From contig CAVUHK010000006.1 in the NCBI GenBank assembly GCA_963741315.1, positions 17,302-81,301 on the forward strand: DNA of 64,000 nucleotides. The letters are read 5' to 3'. Shown here in pieces: positions 35,362 to 45,067 of the stretch (its first letter is position 1; every line of letters starts with the position of its first letter). Under the pieces are notes generated by a model, which saw only the letters and a list, made by a program, of their open reading frames with translations, was not told the DNA's origin and did not search any database. The position numbers and the translations under genes were made by a program. This DNA comes from PALSA-1003 sp963741315. GTDB taxonomy: Bacteria > Pseudomonadota > Gammaproteobacteria > Burkholderiales > Casimicrobiaceae.

Positions 35362-37815
35362 GTGAATACGACTACCACCTCGGGCGAACGCGCAGTCGCG
35401 CGCGGGACGACCAAGGAAATGACGCGAATTCTCGGCGATTGCCGGGATCTCGCCATTCAACGCCTTGTGGCGACCTTCAAGTCGATGCTCGACCGCGTCG
35501 GCGAACTGCTCATGGCGCGCGCCGAGCGGTCCGACGTGCGTGAAGAACAGAATCTTTGCCTTGAAGCGCGCGGGGTCCTGCATAACGAAGGTGCGAAGCT
35601 GCTGGCCGACTTCGAGCGCCACCTGCGCCGGCTGGTCGCCGAGCGGATCGCGGGCAAAGTCGAGACCAAGGCCGATTTCGCCAAGGTCGACGCCAAGAAG
35701 CTGTCGCTGGTCGACAACTCGGCGATGGACGAATCGGTGCTCTCCGGCAACATCATTCGCGTGGTCGAGAACCAATGCGAGAGCGAGTTGCGCGACTTCA
35801 ACCGCTCGGTCGGCTATCTGCTCGGACGGCCGGATCTTGAAACCGCCGCCAATCCGCTCGCGCCGACGACCATCGTCGAGGCGTTCACCGGCGCGTTGCA
35901 CGGCATCGGCAGCACTCAGAAGATCATGCTGATGATCCTCAAGGAACTCAACCAGACGTCGCTGGGCGACATCAACGAAATCTACGCCGACTTGAATCGG
36001 CATCTCGAGCAGCTCAAGGTCGTGCCGAAGCAGCGTGCGCCGATCGTCAACCGCGCGGCCGGGGAGCGCGGCGCCGCAGGCGGCGCCGATGGCAAGCCGG
36101 CGGCGGCCCAGCCCGGCGGCGAGATCGATATGATGGCCGTGCTGCAGCGACTCGCCAATTCCGGTGCATTGCGTGGTGGTGCGGTGCAGGCAGGCGCACC
36201 GCCGCCGCCCGCAGGACATGCCGCCGGCGCGGCATTCGGGGCGTCGGGGTCAGCATCGGCGGCCGCGGGCTATGCGCTGAACTTCCCCGCGCAGGGCGGC
36301 AGTGGCGGTTCCTTCGGGCCGCCTTCCGGAAGTTTTGGCGGCCAGCAGGGGGGCGGCGCGTCGAACGCGCCGCTAGCGATCGGCCCCTACGGCGGACCGC
36401 GCATCCTGGTGACTCCGGGCCTGGGTGAGGCGCTGGGCCGCCTGCAACACGGCGAATCCGGCTTCGATTTCGCCGGTTCGCCGGTGCAGTTCTCGGGCCT
36501 GCAGCAGGACATGCACAACGTCCTGCGCGACGTGCAGGATTCACCGATCGGAGCGCGCGCCAATCAGCTCGAATCGATGACCATCGAGCTGGTCGCGATG
36601 CTGTTCGACTTCATCTTCGAGACCAAGGACCTGCCCGACAGCATCAAGGCGCTGGTCGGCCGGCTGCAGATCCCGCTGCTGAAGGCGGCGATGCTCGACG
36701 GCGCGTTCTTCTCCAAGAAATCGCATCCGTCGCGCGTGCTGGTCAACGCGCTCGCTCAGGCCGGCATCGGCTGGTCGCCGACGATGGGTCACGACGACCC
36801 GCTGTACCGGAAGATCGAGTCGATCGTTCATCGCATCCTCGATGACTTCACCGACGACATCGGCCTGTTCGACACGCTGCGCGAGGAGCTCGAGGACTTC
36901 CTCGCAACCGAGGAACGGACCGCGGAAGTCAACGTCCAGTCGAGCGCGGAGGAGATCAACCAGCGCGATCGTCGCGAGATCGCGCAGATGGTGGCGCGCT
37001 CGGAGATCGAGCGACGGCTGAAGGATCATGCCGCGCCCAATTTCCTGGCGGGCTTCCTGCGCGACAAGTGGCAGGACACGCTCACCCAGCTCTACCTGCA
37101 GGAGGGCGAGGAGAGCGAGGCGTGGACCTCGGCGCTGGCGACGCTCGACGACCTGGTCTGGAGCGTGCAGCCGAAACGCGCGATCGACGATCGCAAGAAG
37201 CTCGTCGCGATGCTGCGCAACCTCCTGCGCCGCCTGCACGGCGGACTGCACAACGTCGCCTGGGAAGCCGGCGAGCGCGAACAGTTCATGGCGAACCTGG
37301 TCGCCGCGCATGCCGCCGCGGTCAAGGCGAGCCTGTCCGCGGTGCCGATGCCGACGACCGCGGTCGCGGAAGCTGCGGCGGCTGCGGCCGAGGAGGCCAC
37401 CGCCAAGGGTGACATCGAAGGCGCGACCAAGGCGCGCGCACTGGCAGTCGCGATGGCGCCGGCGCCGCCGCCCCCGCCGCCGCCGGAAGAACCCGAGGTG
37501 CTGCAGGATCGCTTCGCCGAAATCGCCGGCAGCCTCGAGCGTGGCATGTGGGTCGAATTCGAAGGCGACGACGGGCAGCTCGCGTTCGCCAAACTGGCGT
37601 GGGTGAGCCCGCTGCGCGGAACCTACCTGTTCACCAATCGCCAGGGACAGAAGGCGGTATCGCTGACTGCGGACGAGCTTGCGCAGCGCTTCCGCAACGA
37701 TCGCGCGCGCATGGTCGAAGCCGAGCCACTGGTCGACCGCGCGTTCACGAGCATGCTGGCGACGATCGAAGAGAAATTCGGCGGCGACGCAGTCGCCGCT
37801 GCGCAGGCACACTGA
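35362..37815 (+). CDS. DUF1631 family protein
   Basis: An 817-residue cytoplasmic protein of unknown function. The N-terminal helical part contains CRDLAIQRLVATFKSMLD and SGNIIRVVENQCESELRDFN. A low-complexity Gly/Ala/Pro/Gln-rich stretch (about residues 230-340) comes next, then a large helical core (QNFxx-like LVAMLFDFIFETKDLPDSIK) and a C-terminal beta-rich domain (GMWVEFEGDDGQLAFAKLAWVSPLRG...). Members were sometimes mislabelled thymidine phosphorylase; nothing here supports that. GTG 35362 is preferred over TTG 35329 because AAGGA lies 8 bases before it. It is found next to hrpA or alone in Betaproteobacteria. Confidence 0.9.
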   Translation: MNTTTTSGERAVARGTTKEMTRILGDCRDLAIQRLVATFKSMLDRVGELLMARAERSDVREEQNLCLEARGVLHNEGAKLLADFERHLRRLVAERIAGKVETKADFAKVDAKKLSLVDNSAMDESVLSGNIIRVVENQCESELRDFNRSVGYLLGRPDLETAANPLAPTTIVEAFTGALHGIGSTQKIMLMILKELNQTSLGDINEIYADLNRHLEQLKVVPKQRAPIVNRAAGERGAAGGADGKPAAAQPGGEIDMMAVLQRLANSGALRGGAVQAGAPPPPAGHAAGAAFGASGSASAAAGYALNFPAQGGSGGSFGPPSGSFGGQQGGGASNAPLAIGPYGGPRILVTPGLGEALGRLQHGESGFDFAGSPVQFSGLQQDMHNVLRDVQDSPIGARANQLESMTIELVAMLFDFIFETKDLPDSIKALVGRLQIPLLKAAMLDGAFFSKKSHPSRVLVNALAQAGIGWSPTMGHDDPLYRKIESIVHRILDDFTDDIGLFDTLREELEDFLATEERTAEVNVQSSAEEINQRDRREIAQMVARSEIERRLKDHAAPNFLAGFLRDKWQDTLTQLYLQEGEESEAWTSALATLDDLVWSVQPKRAIDDRKKLVAMLRNLLRRLHGGLHNVAWEAGEREQFMANLVAAHAAAVKASLSAVPMPTTAVAEAAAAAAEEATAKGDIEGATKARALAVAMAPAPPPPPPPEEPEVLQDRFAEIAGSLERGMWVEFEGDDGQLAFAKLAWVSPLRGTYLFTNRQGQKAVSLTADELAQRFRNDRARMVEAEPLVDRAFTSMLATIEEKFGGDAVAAAQAH

Positions 37816-37879
37816 ACGCCGGGCGCGCTCGCCAACTCACTGCGCTGTCGCGAACGCCCCGCAGCGCGCCATCGAGGCC

Positions 37880-38323
37880 ATGACCGAAGCCAGCGGCAAG
37901 TGGTTCGACGAGGTCGGCGAGGGCGATCGCTTCAGTGCCCGCGTGACCATCACCGACGCACACCTGGTTCTCGGCGCAGGGCTCATCGGCGATTTCAATC
38001 CGCATCATGTCGACGACGAGTACGCGCGGGCGTCGCGCTTTGGCACGCGCATCCTGCACGGCGTGATCACCAGTGCCATCATGGGCGGCCCGGTCGGCAT
38101 GTACTTTCACGGCACCGCGATGGCGTATCTCGAACACGCGGCGCGCTTCAAGGCGCCGGTGCGCGTGGGCGATACATTGACGACGACCTGGACTGTGGTC
38201 GGACTGCACCCCAAGCCGCACACGCAGGCCGGCGTCGTCGCATTGAGCGGCGTCTGCCGCAACCAGCATGGCGAAGTCGTCGCCGAAGCCGACGGCAAGA
38301 TGCTGGTGCACGTGCGGCCCTAG
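37880..38323 (+). CDS. MaoC-like (R)-hydratase
   Basis: A 147-residue hot-dog fold protein with a MaoC/R-specific enoyl-CoA hydratase signature: ITDAHLVLGAGLIGDFNPHHVDDEYA (key residues D and H in GDFNPHHVD), FGTRILHGVITSAIMG, and RFKAPVRVGDTLTTTW. Such enzymes hydrate trans-2-enoyl-CoA and can feed the (R)-3-hydroxyacyl-CoA precursors of polyhydroxyalkanoate. The window also encodes a PHB depolymerase, so PHA metabolism is plausible. The start is ATG 37880 (MTEASGKWFDEVGEGD); the upstream frame is a shadow of the DUF1631 gene. Confidence 0.9.
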   Translation: MTEASGKWFDEVGEGDRFSARVTITDAHLVLGAGLIGDFNPHHVDDEYARASRFGTRILHGVITSAIMGGPVGMYFHGTAMAYLEHAARFKAPVRVGDTLTTTWTVVGLHPKPHTQAGVVALSGVCRNQHGEVVAEADGKMLVHVRP

Positions 38324-38360
38324 AATTCGCCAGCGCAGCGTTCGACGCGCGTGAACGTCG

Positions 38361-39393
38361 TCAGGCAGTCGCCAGCGCGTCGGCAATTTCGGCGACCAGT
38401 TCCGGGCCCTTGTAGATCAATCCGGTGTAGATCTGCAACAGCGTTGCGCCGGCGGTGAGTTTTTCACGCGCATCGGCGCCGGACATGATGCCGCCGACGC
38501 CGATGATCGGTAGCGCGCCGGCGAGTTCGGTGGCTAGCGTGCGGATCACGGCGGTGGCCTTCTCGCGCAGCGGCCGGCCCGACAGGCCGCCTGCCTCGTC
38601 TGCATTGGGTTGACCCGCGACGGCGCTGCGATCGACCGTGGTGTTGGTGGCGATGACGCCGTCGATCGAGTGCGCGACCAGCGAACGGGCGATGCGGCGC
38701 AAGTCGGCCGGTTCGAGGTCGGGCGCGACCTTGATGACAACCGGAGTGTACTTGCCGTGTCGCTGTGAGAGTTTCGCCTGTTCCGCCTTGAGTGCGGTCA
38801 GCAGCGCTTCCAGCGCCGCGTCTTCCTGGAGCTCGCGCAGGCCCTTGGTATTCGGCGACGAGATATTGACGGTGACGTAGCTGGCGTGCGCGTAGACCGC
38901 ATTGAGGCAGTGCAGGTAATCGTCGATCGCGCGCGCGTTCGGCGTGTCGAAATTCTTGCCGATGTTCAGACCCAGGATGCCGCCGCGGGCCGGCCCGAAG
39001 CGCGCCTTCGCGACGTTTTGCAGGAAGCGCTCGACGCCGTCGTTGTTGAAGCCGAGGCGATTGATCAGTGCCTCGGCCGCGGGCAGGCGAAACAATGCGC
39101 GGCTTGGGATTGCCGGGCTGCGGCCGCGGCGTCACCGTGCCGCATTCGATGAAGCCGAAGCCGAGCGTCGCTAGCCCGTCGATGTGCGCGGCGTTCTTGT
39201 CGAGTCCTGCGGCGAGTCCGACGCGATTGGGAAAGGTGAGACCCATCGCGGTGACTGGCGAACTGCGCACCCGCGGCGAAAAGGCGCGTGCCACACCGCA
39301 GGCGGTTGCCGCGTCGAGGCTGGCGAAGGCAGCGTCGTGTGCGGTCTCGGGGTCGAGCGCGAACAGCAGCGGACGCAACAGGGGATAGAACAT
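38361..39393 (-). pseudogene. pyrD: Dihydroorotate dehydrogenase (quinone), frameshifted
   Basis: The FMN enzyme of pyrimidine synthesis that passes electrons to ubiquinone. Two frames carry its halves. From ATG 39393 (MFYPLLRPLLFALDPETAHD) to GTVTPRPQPGNPKPR the first frame is right; then the match continues in the next frame as FRLPAAEALINRLGFNNDG to the end. The junction reads CGC-ATTGTTTCG (39099-39088); removing one T of ATTG (39094-39095) gives CGC-ATG-TTT-CGC and restores PKPRMFRLP. The span of 1033 bases is 3x344+1, so one extra base explains everything. All catalytic parts (NISSPNT, NTT, GVGGI) survive. It is either a sequencing/assembly error or a recent lesion. Confidence 0.9.
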
Positions 39394-39456
39394 GGGTTGC
39401 GAGAGGGGGCGTCGCGCAGAAAAGAAGCGATGCAATGATACCATCCGCCGCAATCC

Positions 39457-40524
39457 ATGAATCCGCAACCTCCCGCGCCGCGAGTGCATTTGCCAACACG
39501 GCGATTGGCGTCGCTGTTCGCGCTACTGGCATTTGCGACGCAGTCGACTCTTGGCGCCGCCGTCTCGCCCGCAGCCGACTACACCACGCGCGCCGACGTC
39601 AAGGCCTTCATCGCCACGCTGGTCGCCGATGACGGCTTCGATGCGACGGCGTTGCGCCAGGTTTTTTCCCAGGTGCGCGTCCAACCGAGCGTCATCGCCG
39701 CGATGTCGAGGCCGCTGGTTGCGCCGCCGACCTGGTTCGACTATGCGCCGCGTTTTCTGAGTTCGGCGCGTGTCGACGGTGGCGTCGCATTCTGGCAAGC
39801 CAACGCCGCCGCGCTCGCGCGTGCCGAGAACGAGTTCGGTGTCCCTGCCGAGGTCATCGTCGCCATCATCGGCGTCGAGACGTTCTATGGCCGCAACACC
39901 GGCTCGTATCGCGTCATCGACGCACTGTCCACACTGGCCTTCGATTATCCGCGTCGCGCCGAGTACTTCGCCGGTGAACTCAGGCACTTCCTGCTGCTCA
40001 CGCGCGAGCAGGGTGTCTCGCCGCTGCTGCCGCGCGGTTCGTTCGCGGGCGCCATGGGGTTGCCGCAGTTCATGCCGGGCAGTATTCGCGCCTATGCGGT
40101 GGATTACGGCGGCGACGGCCGCATCGACCTGGCCACCGACGCGGTCGACGCCATCGGCAGCGTCGCGAATTACCTGGCCCGGTACGGCTGGCAACCGGGA
40201 CAACCGGTGATGGAGGCCGTGCGCGTCGAAGGCGAAAATCGCGACGCGATATTGCGCACGCTCGACGGCGGCGTCGCCGAGCGGCGCGCGCTTGGCGCAT
40301 GGGTGAACGGCGGCGTCACCGGCTTCGTCATTCCCGGTGACCTCGCCGCCGATCCGGTGGGGTTGCTGATGCTCGAGGAGCGCGCCGGGCCGGCGTATTG
40401 GATCGTGTTCAACAACTGGTATGTGCTGACCCGCTACAACCGCAGCCGACTCTATGCGTCGGCGGTGTGGCAGCTCGCGCAGGCGCTTCGCGACGCGCGG
40501 GCCCAGGCCTTGCCCGCGCGCTGA
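39457..40524 (+). CDS. mltB: Lytic murein transglycosylase B
   Basis: A 355-residue secreted transglycosylase that cuts peptidoglycan with formation of 1,6-anhydro ends. The N-terminal signal (about residues 15-35, RRLASLFALLAFATQSTLGAA) looks Sec-type without a lipobox, so it may be soluble rather than an outer-membrane lipoprotein. The catalytic Glu is E141 in GVETFYGRNTGSY. Further signatures are GSFAGAMGLPQFMPGS and NNWYVLTRYNRS. ATG 39457 is opposite to pyrD, 63 bases away. Its stop lies 13 bases from the convergent pgi stop. Confidence 0.95.
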   Translation: MNPQPPAPRVHLPTRRLASLFALLAFATQSTLGAAVSPAADYTTRADVKAFIATLVADDGFDATALRQVFSQVRVQPSVIAAMSRPLVAPPTWFDYAPRFLSSARVDGGVAFWQANAAALARAENEFGVPAEVIVAIIGVETFYGRNTGSYRVIDALSTLAFDYPRRAEYFAGELRHFLLLTREQGVSPLLPRGSFAGAMGLPQFMPGSIRAYAVDYGGDGRIDLATDAVDAIGSVANYLARYGWQPGQPVMEAVRVEGENRDAILRTLDGGVAERRALGAWVNGGVTGFVIPGDLAADPVGLLMLEERAGPAYWIVFNNWYVLTRYNRSRLYASAVWQLAQALRDARAQALPAR

Positions 40525-40537
40525 CGCGCATCGCGCT

Positions 40538-42199
40538 CTAGCGCTGCTGGCGCAGCGCGCGGACGTGCGCAACCAGGCCGCGCGTCGACGCATCTGCGTT
40601 GTCGATGCTGGTGCCGTCGCGCAGCGCTACCGCGAGCGGCCCGGCGAGCGCCTTGCCCAGTTCGACCGCCCACTGATCGAAGGAATTCACTCCAAGCATG
40701 ACGCCTTCGACGAAGGTGCGATGTTCGTAGAGCGCGAGCAACTGCCCCAGTCGCCGCGCATTGAGCTCGGGCATGAGGAGCGTGGTCGATGGACGGTCGC
40801 CGGGACAGACGCGGTAAGGTGCCTGCAGCGCAACGGTCGCGGCGTCCATGCCCGTTGCCGCGAGCTGGGTGCGTGCGGTGTCCAGCGACAAGCCGTTCAT
40901 CAACGCCTGCGCCTGCGCCAGCGCGTTGGCAACCAGCGTGTTCTGCTGATCGCCCAGAGGATGCGCCGCGCGCACCGGCACGATGAATTCTACCGGCACG
41001 GTTTGCGTCCCCTGGTGCAGCCACTGGAAGTAGGCGTGCTGGCCGTTGCTGCCGGTGCCGCCCCACAGCGCGGCCGCGGCGCTGCCGTCGAGCGCGGAGC
41101 CGTCGCGCGCCACCGACTTGCCGTTACTCTCCAGCGCCAGTTGCTGCAGATACGCGGGCAGGTGCTCGAGCGCCTGTGCGTAGGGTACGATCACGCGCTG
41201 CGTATGCCCCAGTCCGCGCGAGTTCCAGACGTCGACCAGCGCCAGCAGCACGGGCAGGTTCTGTTCCAGCGGTGCGCTTCGGAAGTGCGCGTCGACGCTT
41301 GCCGCGCCGGCGAGCAGTCCGACGAACTGCTCCCATCCGCAGCGCATGGCGATCGCCAGTCCCACCGCGGACCAGAGCGAATAGCGGCCGCCGACCCAGT
41401 CCCACATCGGCAGCACGTCGCGTCCGGCGACGCCGAAGGCGCGCGCGGCGTCGGTGTTGCTGGTGACGGCGACAAAGTGCGGCGCCAGTGCCGCGCCGCC
41501 GCCAAGCGCCTTGGCCAGCCACTCGCGCGCCGAGTGCGCATTGGCGAGCGTCTCGACGGTCGTGAATGTCTTTGACGTGACGATGAACAGCGTCGTTGCG
41601 GGATCGAGCCCGACCAGCGCTCGGGTCAGGTGCTCGGGATCGACGTTGGATACGAAGCTGACCTCGACACCACTGGCGCCGGGCGCGCGCGACGCGCCAA
41701 GTGCATCGCAGACCAGGCGCGGGCCGAGATCCGAGCCGCCGATGCCGATGTTGACGACGTTGCGCAGCGGACGCCCGGTCGCGCCGACGCGCGTGCCGCC
41801 ACGCAATTGTCCGGTGAGCTCGCGCATGCGCGTCTGCACCGTGCGAATCGCGGGGATGACGTCGGTGCCCGCAACCGTCAGCGGTGTTTCGTTCTGTTGG
41901 CGCAGCGCCGTGTGCAGCGCGGGGCGGCCTTCGGAAAGATTGACTTTCTCGCCGGCAAAGAGCGCGGCGATCCAGTCCCCGAGATTGCGCTCGTGGGCAT
42001 GCGCGATCAGCAGCGCGATCGTCTCCGGCGTCACGCGCTGCTTGGAAAAATCGGCGAGCCAGTAGTCCCAGGTCAGCGAGAGCTGCGCGAAGCGCTGCGC
42101 GTCCTCCGCGAACAGCGATGCAATCGTGCGTCCGCCAAGCGCGCGACGATGGTCGGAGAGCGCCTGCCAGGCGTGCGGCATCGTGGTTTCGCGGTTCAT
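40538..42199 (-). CDS. pgi: Glucose-6-phosphate isomerase
   Basis: A 553-residue enzyme that interconverts glucose-6-phosphate and fructose-6-phosphate. Signatures are GIGGSDLGPRLV, TSKTFTTVETLANA, VGGRYSLWSAVGL and GTGSNGQHAYFQWLHQG (the catalytic His region), with EGVMLGVNSFDQWAVELGK near the end. The chosen start is ATG 42199 (MNRETTMPHAWQ); a second in-frame ATG at 42181 would give 547 residues and is as likely. It is divergent from ppc. The much longer open frame upstream is only a shadow of ppc. Confidence 0.95.
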   Translation of the reverse strand: MNRETTMPHAWQALSDHRRALGGRTIASLFAEDAQRFAQLSLTWDYWLADFSKQRVTPETIALLIAHAHERNLGDWIAALFAGEKVNLSEGRPALHTALRQQNETPLTVAGTDVIPAIRTVQTRMRELTGQLRGGTRVGATGRPLRNVVNIGIGGSDLGPRLVCDALGASRAPGASGVEVSFVSNVDPEHLTRALVGLDPATTLFIVTSKTFTTVETLANAHSAREWLAKALGGGAALAPHFVAVTSNTDAARAFGVAGRDVLPMWDWVGGRYSLWSAVGLAIAMRCGWEQFVGLLAGAASVDAHFRSAPLEQNLPVLLALVDVWNSRGLGHTQRVIVPYAQALEHLPAYLQQLALESNGKSVARDGSALDGSAAAALWGGTGSNGQHAYFQWLHQGTQTVPVEFIVPVRAAHPLGDQQNTLVANALAQAQALMNGLSLDTARTQLAATGMDAATVALQAPYRVCPGDRPSTTLLMPELNARRLGQLLALYEHRTFVEGVMLGVNSFDQWAVELGKALAGPLAVALRDGTSIDNADASTRGLVAHVRALRQQR

Positions 42200-42255
42200 G
42201 GAGGCGGGTCGGATCGTATCGGAATGGTGCTGCAGGCACCACGACGGTGCGCGTG

Positions 42256-42283
42256 AGCATAATGCATTGGGAGCGGCTTGCAA
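42256..42283 (-). promoter_or_regulatory. pgi: Possible pgi promoter
   Basis: On the minus strand TTGCAA (42283-42278), a 16-base spacer and TATGCT (42261-42256) lie about 60 bases before the pgi ATG. The element overlaps the ppc promoter on the other strand. Confidence 0.4.
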
Positions 42284-42295
42284 ACTCGCTACAAT
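42267..42295 (+). promoter_or_regulatory. ppc: Probable ppc promoter
   Basis: TTGGGA (42267-42272), a 17-base spacer and TACAAT (42290-42295) lie 15 bases before the ppc ATG. This implies a very short leader of about 8-10 bases, so the transcript may be nearly leaderless or a second promoter may exist upstream. Confidence 0.5.
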
Positions 42296-42310
42296 CGTCG
42301 GCAGATCGCC

Positions 42311-45067
42311 ATGGATGCAAAGACCGACAAGGACCTGCCACTCAAGGAGGACACGCGCCTGCTCGGTCGTCTGCTCGGCAACGTTCTGCGCGCGCAGACC
42401 GGCGAAGCGGGATACGGACGCATCGAGGCGATTCGACAGACCGCGATTCGCTTCCGGCGTGCCGGCGCGGCCGAGGCGCCTGCGGTCAAGCGCGAGCTCG
42501 AGTCCCAGCTCAACGTGCTGCCGATCGGGCAGACGCTCGAGGTCGTTCGCGGCTTTTCGTATTTTTCGCAACTGGTGAACATCGCCGAGGACGTGCATCA
42601 GAATCGACGGCGGCGGGCGCACGCGCTCGCGGGCTCGCCACCGCAGATCGGCAGCGTCGCGCGGACACTGGAACGCGCTGCCGCGGCCGGCATTAGTGGC
42701 AAGGAACTGACGCGCTGGTTCGGTGATGCACTCGTCGGTCCCGTTCTCACCGCGCACCCGACCGAGGTGCAGCGGCGCAGCATCCTCGACTGCGAGCGCG
42801 AGATCGCGCGCCTGCTGCAATGGCGAGACAGGGTTGTGTTCACTCCGGAAGAGTCGGACGAGTTCGAGGCCGGCCTCTACCGTCAGGTGCTGGCACTTTG
42901 GCAGACCGCGATGCTGCGCCTGTCGAAGCTGCGCGTCGCCGACGAGATCGACAATGGCCTCGCTTTCTACCGCTATACCTTTTTGACCGAGATACCCAGG
43001 ATCTATGCGGGCCTCGAAGAGCGTCTGCACCGCGATTTTCAGGTTCCGCGCAGCGAGCGCCTGCCGCCGTTCCTGCGCATGGGCTCGTGGATCGGCGGCG
43101 ACCGCGACGGCAATCCGAACGTCGTCGGAGCGACGCTCGAACACGCGATCGGCGCGCAGGCAGGCGTCGCCTTCGCGCACTATCTCGACCAGGTGCATCA
43201 GCTGGGCGCCGAGCTATCGCTTTCGACGCGCCTGGTGACGCCGACGCCGGCATTGCTCGCGCTGGCCGAGGCCGCGCACGACGGCAATCCGCATCGCAAG
43301 GACGAACCGTATCGCCAGGCACTCGTCGGCATCTACTCGCGTGTGGCCGCGACCGCCGCGGCGATCGCCGGCTACGTCGCGCCGCGCGCGCCGCAGGCCG
43401 CGTTGGCGCCCTACCTGACACCGGCGGAACTGCTCGTGGATCTGTTCGTCATTCGCGAGTCGCTGGCCGGTCACGGCGCCGGGCTGCTCGCGGCAGGGCG
43501 GCTCGATCCGTTGATTCGCGCTGTGGAGGTGTTCGGGTTCCATCTCGCGGTGCTCGACCTGCGCCAGAACGCCGACGTGCACGAAGTCGTCGTCGGCGAG
43601 CTGCTCGCCAATGCCGGCGTCGAAGCCGACTACCTGGGCCTGTCTGAGGCCGACCGCGTCGCGCTGCTTGTGCGCGAGCTGGCCGGTCCGCGCCTGCTGC
43701 ACTCGCCGCATCTGGAATATGCGCCGTGCACCCGCACGGAGCTGGAAATACTGCGTGTCGCGGCGGACATCCACCGGCGCTATGGCGCTGCGGCACTCCC
43801 CAACTACGTGATCTCCAAGTGCCAATCGGTCAGCGACCTGCTCGAAGTCGGCATCATGCTCAAGGAGGTCGGGCTGCTGCGCGGCAACGAGCTCTCGCTC
43901 AACATCATCCCGCTGTTCGAGACCATCGACGACCTCAAGCGCGCCGCATCGATCATGAGCAAGGCGTTTTCGCTGCCCTGCTATCGGCAGTGGCTGACCG
44001 GGCGCGATGACTGGCAGGAGGTGATGCTCGGCTATTCGGACAGCAACAAGGACGGCGGCTACCTGACCGCCAACTGGGCGCTCTATCGCGCCGAGTTGTC
44101 GCTGGTCGAAGCGTTCTCCGATCACGGCGTGAAGCTGCGCCTCTTTCATGGCCGGGGAGGCAGCGTCGGTCGTGGTGGCGGCCCGAGCTACGAGGCGATA
44201 CTGGCGCAACCGGCCGGCAGCGTACGAGGCGGCCTGCGGGTCACCGAGCAGGGCGAGATCATCGCCAGCAAGTACTCCGATCCGGAACTGGGCCGGCGCA
44301 ATCTCGAGACGTTGGTCGTGGCGACCATGGAAGCGAGTCTGCTCGACGCCGAGAAGCTTGGCGATCGCGCACGCGGCTATTACGGCGCGATGGATGCTCT
44401 ATCGGCGTACGCGCTGGCGACGTATCGCTCGCTGGTGTACGAAACGCCGGGTTTCGTCGACTACTTCCGCGCCTCGACGCCGATCGCAGAGATCGCCGAG
44501 CTCAACATTGGCAGCCGGCCGTCGTCGCGTACGGCCTCGACGCGCATCGAAGATCTGCGGGCGATCCCGTGGGTGTTCAGCTGGGCGCAGTGCCGCCTGA
44601 TGCTTCCGGGCTGGTTCGGCTTCGGCATCGCCGTCGACGCTTGGCTTCGGGTCAGGCCGGACGGGCTCGCGCTTCTTCGCGAAATGCACGAACACTGGCC
44701 TTTCTTCCGGAGCATGCTGTCGAACATGGCGATGGTGCTCGCCAAGACCGACCTGGCGATCGCATCGCGCTACGCGGAGCTGGTTCCCGACGCGAAGCTG
44801 CGCGAGTCGATTTTCGCGCGCCTCGCCGCGGATCATGGCCGCACCATCGAGCTCGTACTGCAGATCACAGGCAAGGACGCGCTGCTCCACGACAACCCGA
44901 CGCTGGCGCGCAGCATCCGCGATCGCTTTCCCTACCTGGACCCGCTCAATCACCTGCAGGTGGAATTGCTGCGCCGGCATCGCGGCGGGCAGACCGACGA
45001 GCGCACCAAGCGCGCAATTCACCTGACCATCAACGGCGTCGCCGCGGGACTGCGCAACAGCGGTTGA
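42311..45067 (+). CDS. ppc: Phosphoenolpyruvate carboxylase
   Basis: A 918-residue enzyme that adds bicarbonate to PEP to make oxaloacetate and refill the TCA cycle. The catalytic His is H149 in TAHPTEVQRR. The glycine loop FHGRGGSVGRGGGP starts at residue 612, and GYSDSNKDGGY is the second family signature. The C-terminal NxG motif region ends ...RNSG, normal for allosteric bacterial PEPC. The ATG at 42311 is chosen; the frame is open a little upstream (42278), but that would start inside the promoter. Divergent from pgi. Confidence 0.98.
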   Translation: MDAKTDKDLPLKEDTRLLGRLLGNVLRAQTGEAGYGRIEAIRQTAIRFRRAGAAEAPAVKRELESQLNVLPIGQTLEVVRGFSYFSQLVNIAEDVHQNRRRRAHALAGSPPQIGSVARTLERAAAAGISGKELTRWFGDALVGPVLTAHPTEVQRRSILDCEREIARLLQWRDRVVFTPEESDEFEAGLYRQVLALWQTAMLRLSKLRVADEIDNGLAFYRYTFLTEIPRIYAGLEERLHRDFQVPRSERLPPFLRMGSWIGGDRDGNPNVVGATLEHAIGAQAGVAFAHYLDQVHQLGAELSLSTRLVTPTPALLALAEAAHDGNPHRKDEPYRQALVGIYSRVAATAAAIAGYVAPRAPQAALAPYLTPAELLVDLFVIRESLAGHGAGLLAAGRLDPLIRAVEVFGFHLAVLDLRQNADVHEVVVGELLANAGVEADYLGLSEADRVALLVRELAGPRLLHSPHLEYAPCTRTELEILRVAADIHRRYGAAALPNYVISKCQSVSDLLEVGIMLKEVGLLRGNELSLNIIPLFETIDDLKRAASIMSKAFSLPCYRQWLTGRDDWQEVMLGYSDSNKDGGYLTANWALYRAELSLVEAFSDHGVKLRLFHGRGGSVGRGGGPSYEAILAQPAGSVRGGLRVTEQGEIIASKYSDPELGRRNLETLVVATMEASLLDAEKLGDRARGYYGAMDALSAYALATYRSLVYETPGFVDYFRASTPIAEIAELNIGSRPSSRTASTRIEDLRAIPWVFSWAQCRLMLPGWFGFGIAVDAWLRVRPDGLALLREMHEHWPFFRSMLSNMAMVLAKTDLAIASRYAELVPDAKLRESIFARLAADHGRTIELVLQITGKDALLHDNPTLARSIRDRFPYLDPLNHLQVELLRRHRGGQTDERTKRAIHLTINGVAAGLRNSG

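Noticed and set aside
32533..36219. A 1228-codon open frame opposite hrpA and the DUF1631 gene
   Set aside because: Same reason: an antisense shadow with Arg/Gln/Ala-rich content, and no start or ribosome site of note.
37092..37606. Small frames inside the DUF1631 gene
   Set aside because: They lie wholly inside the DUF1631 gene in other frames and show Ala/Arg-biased shadow composition with no family features.
38361..39489. Two separate overlapping pyrD-like genes
   Set aside because: The halves join perfectly after one base is removed, so this is one broken gene and not two.
40538..43198. A fused 886-codon pgi frame reaching into ppc
   Set aside because: The upstream half is only the antisense of ppc. 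The real Pgi starts at 42199 or 42181.
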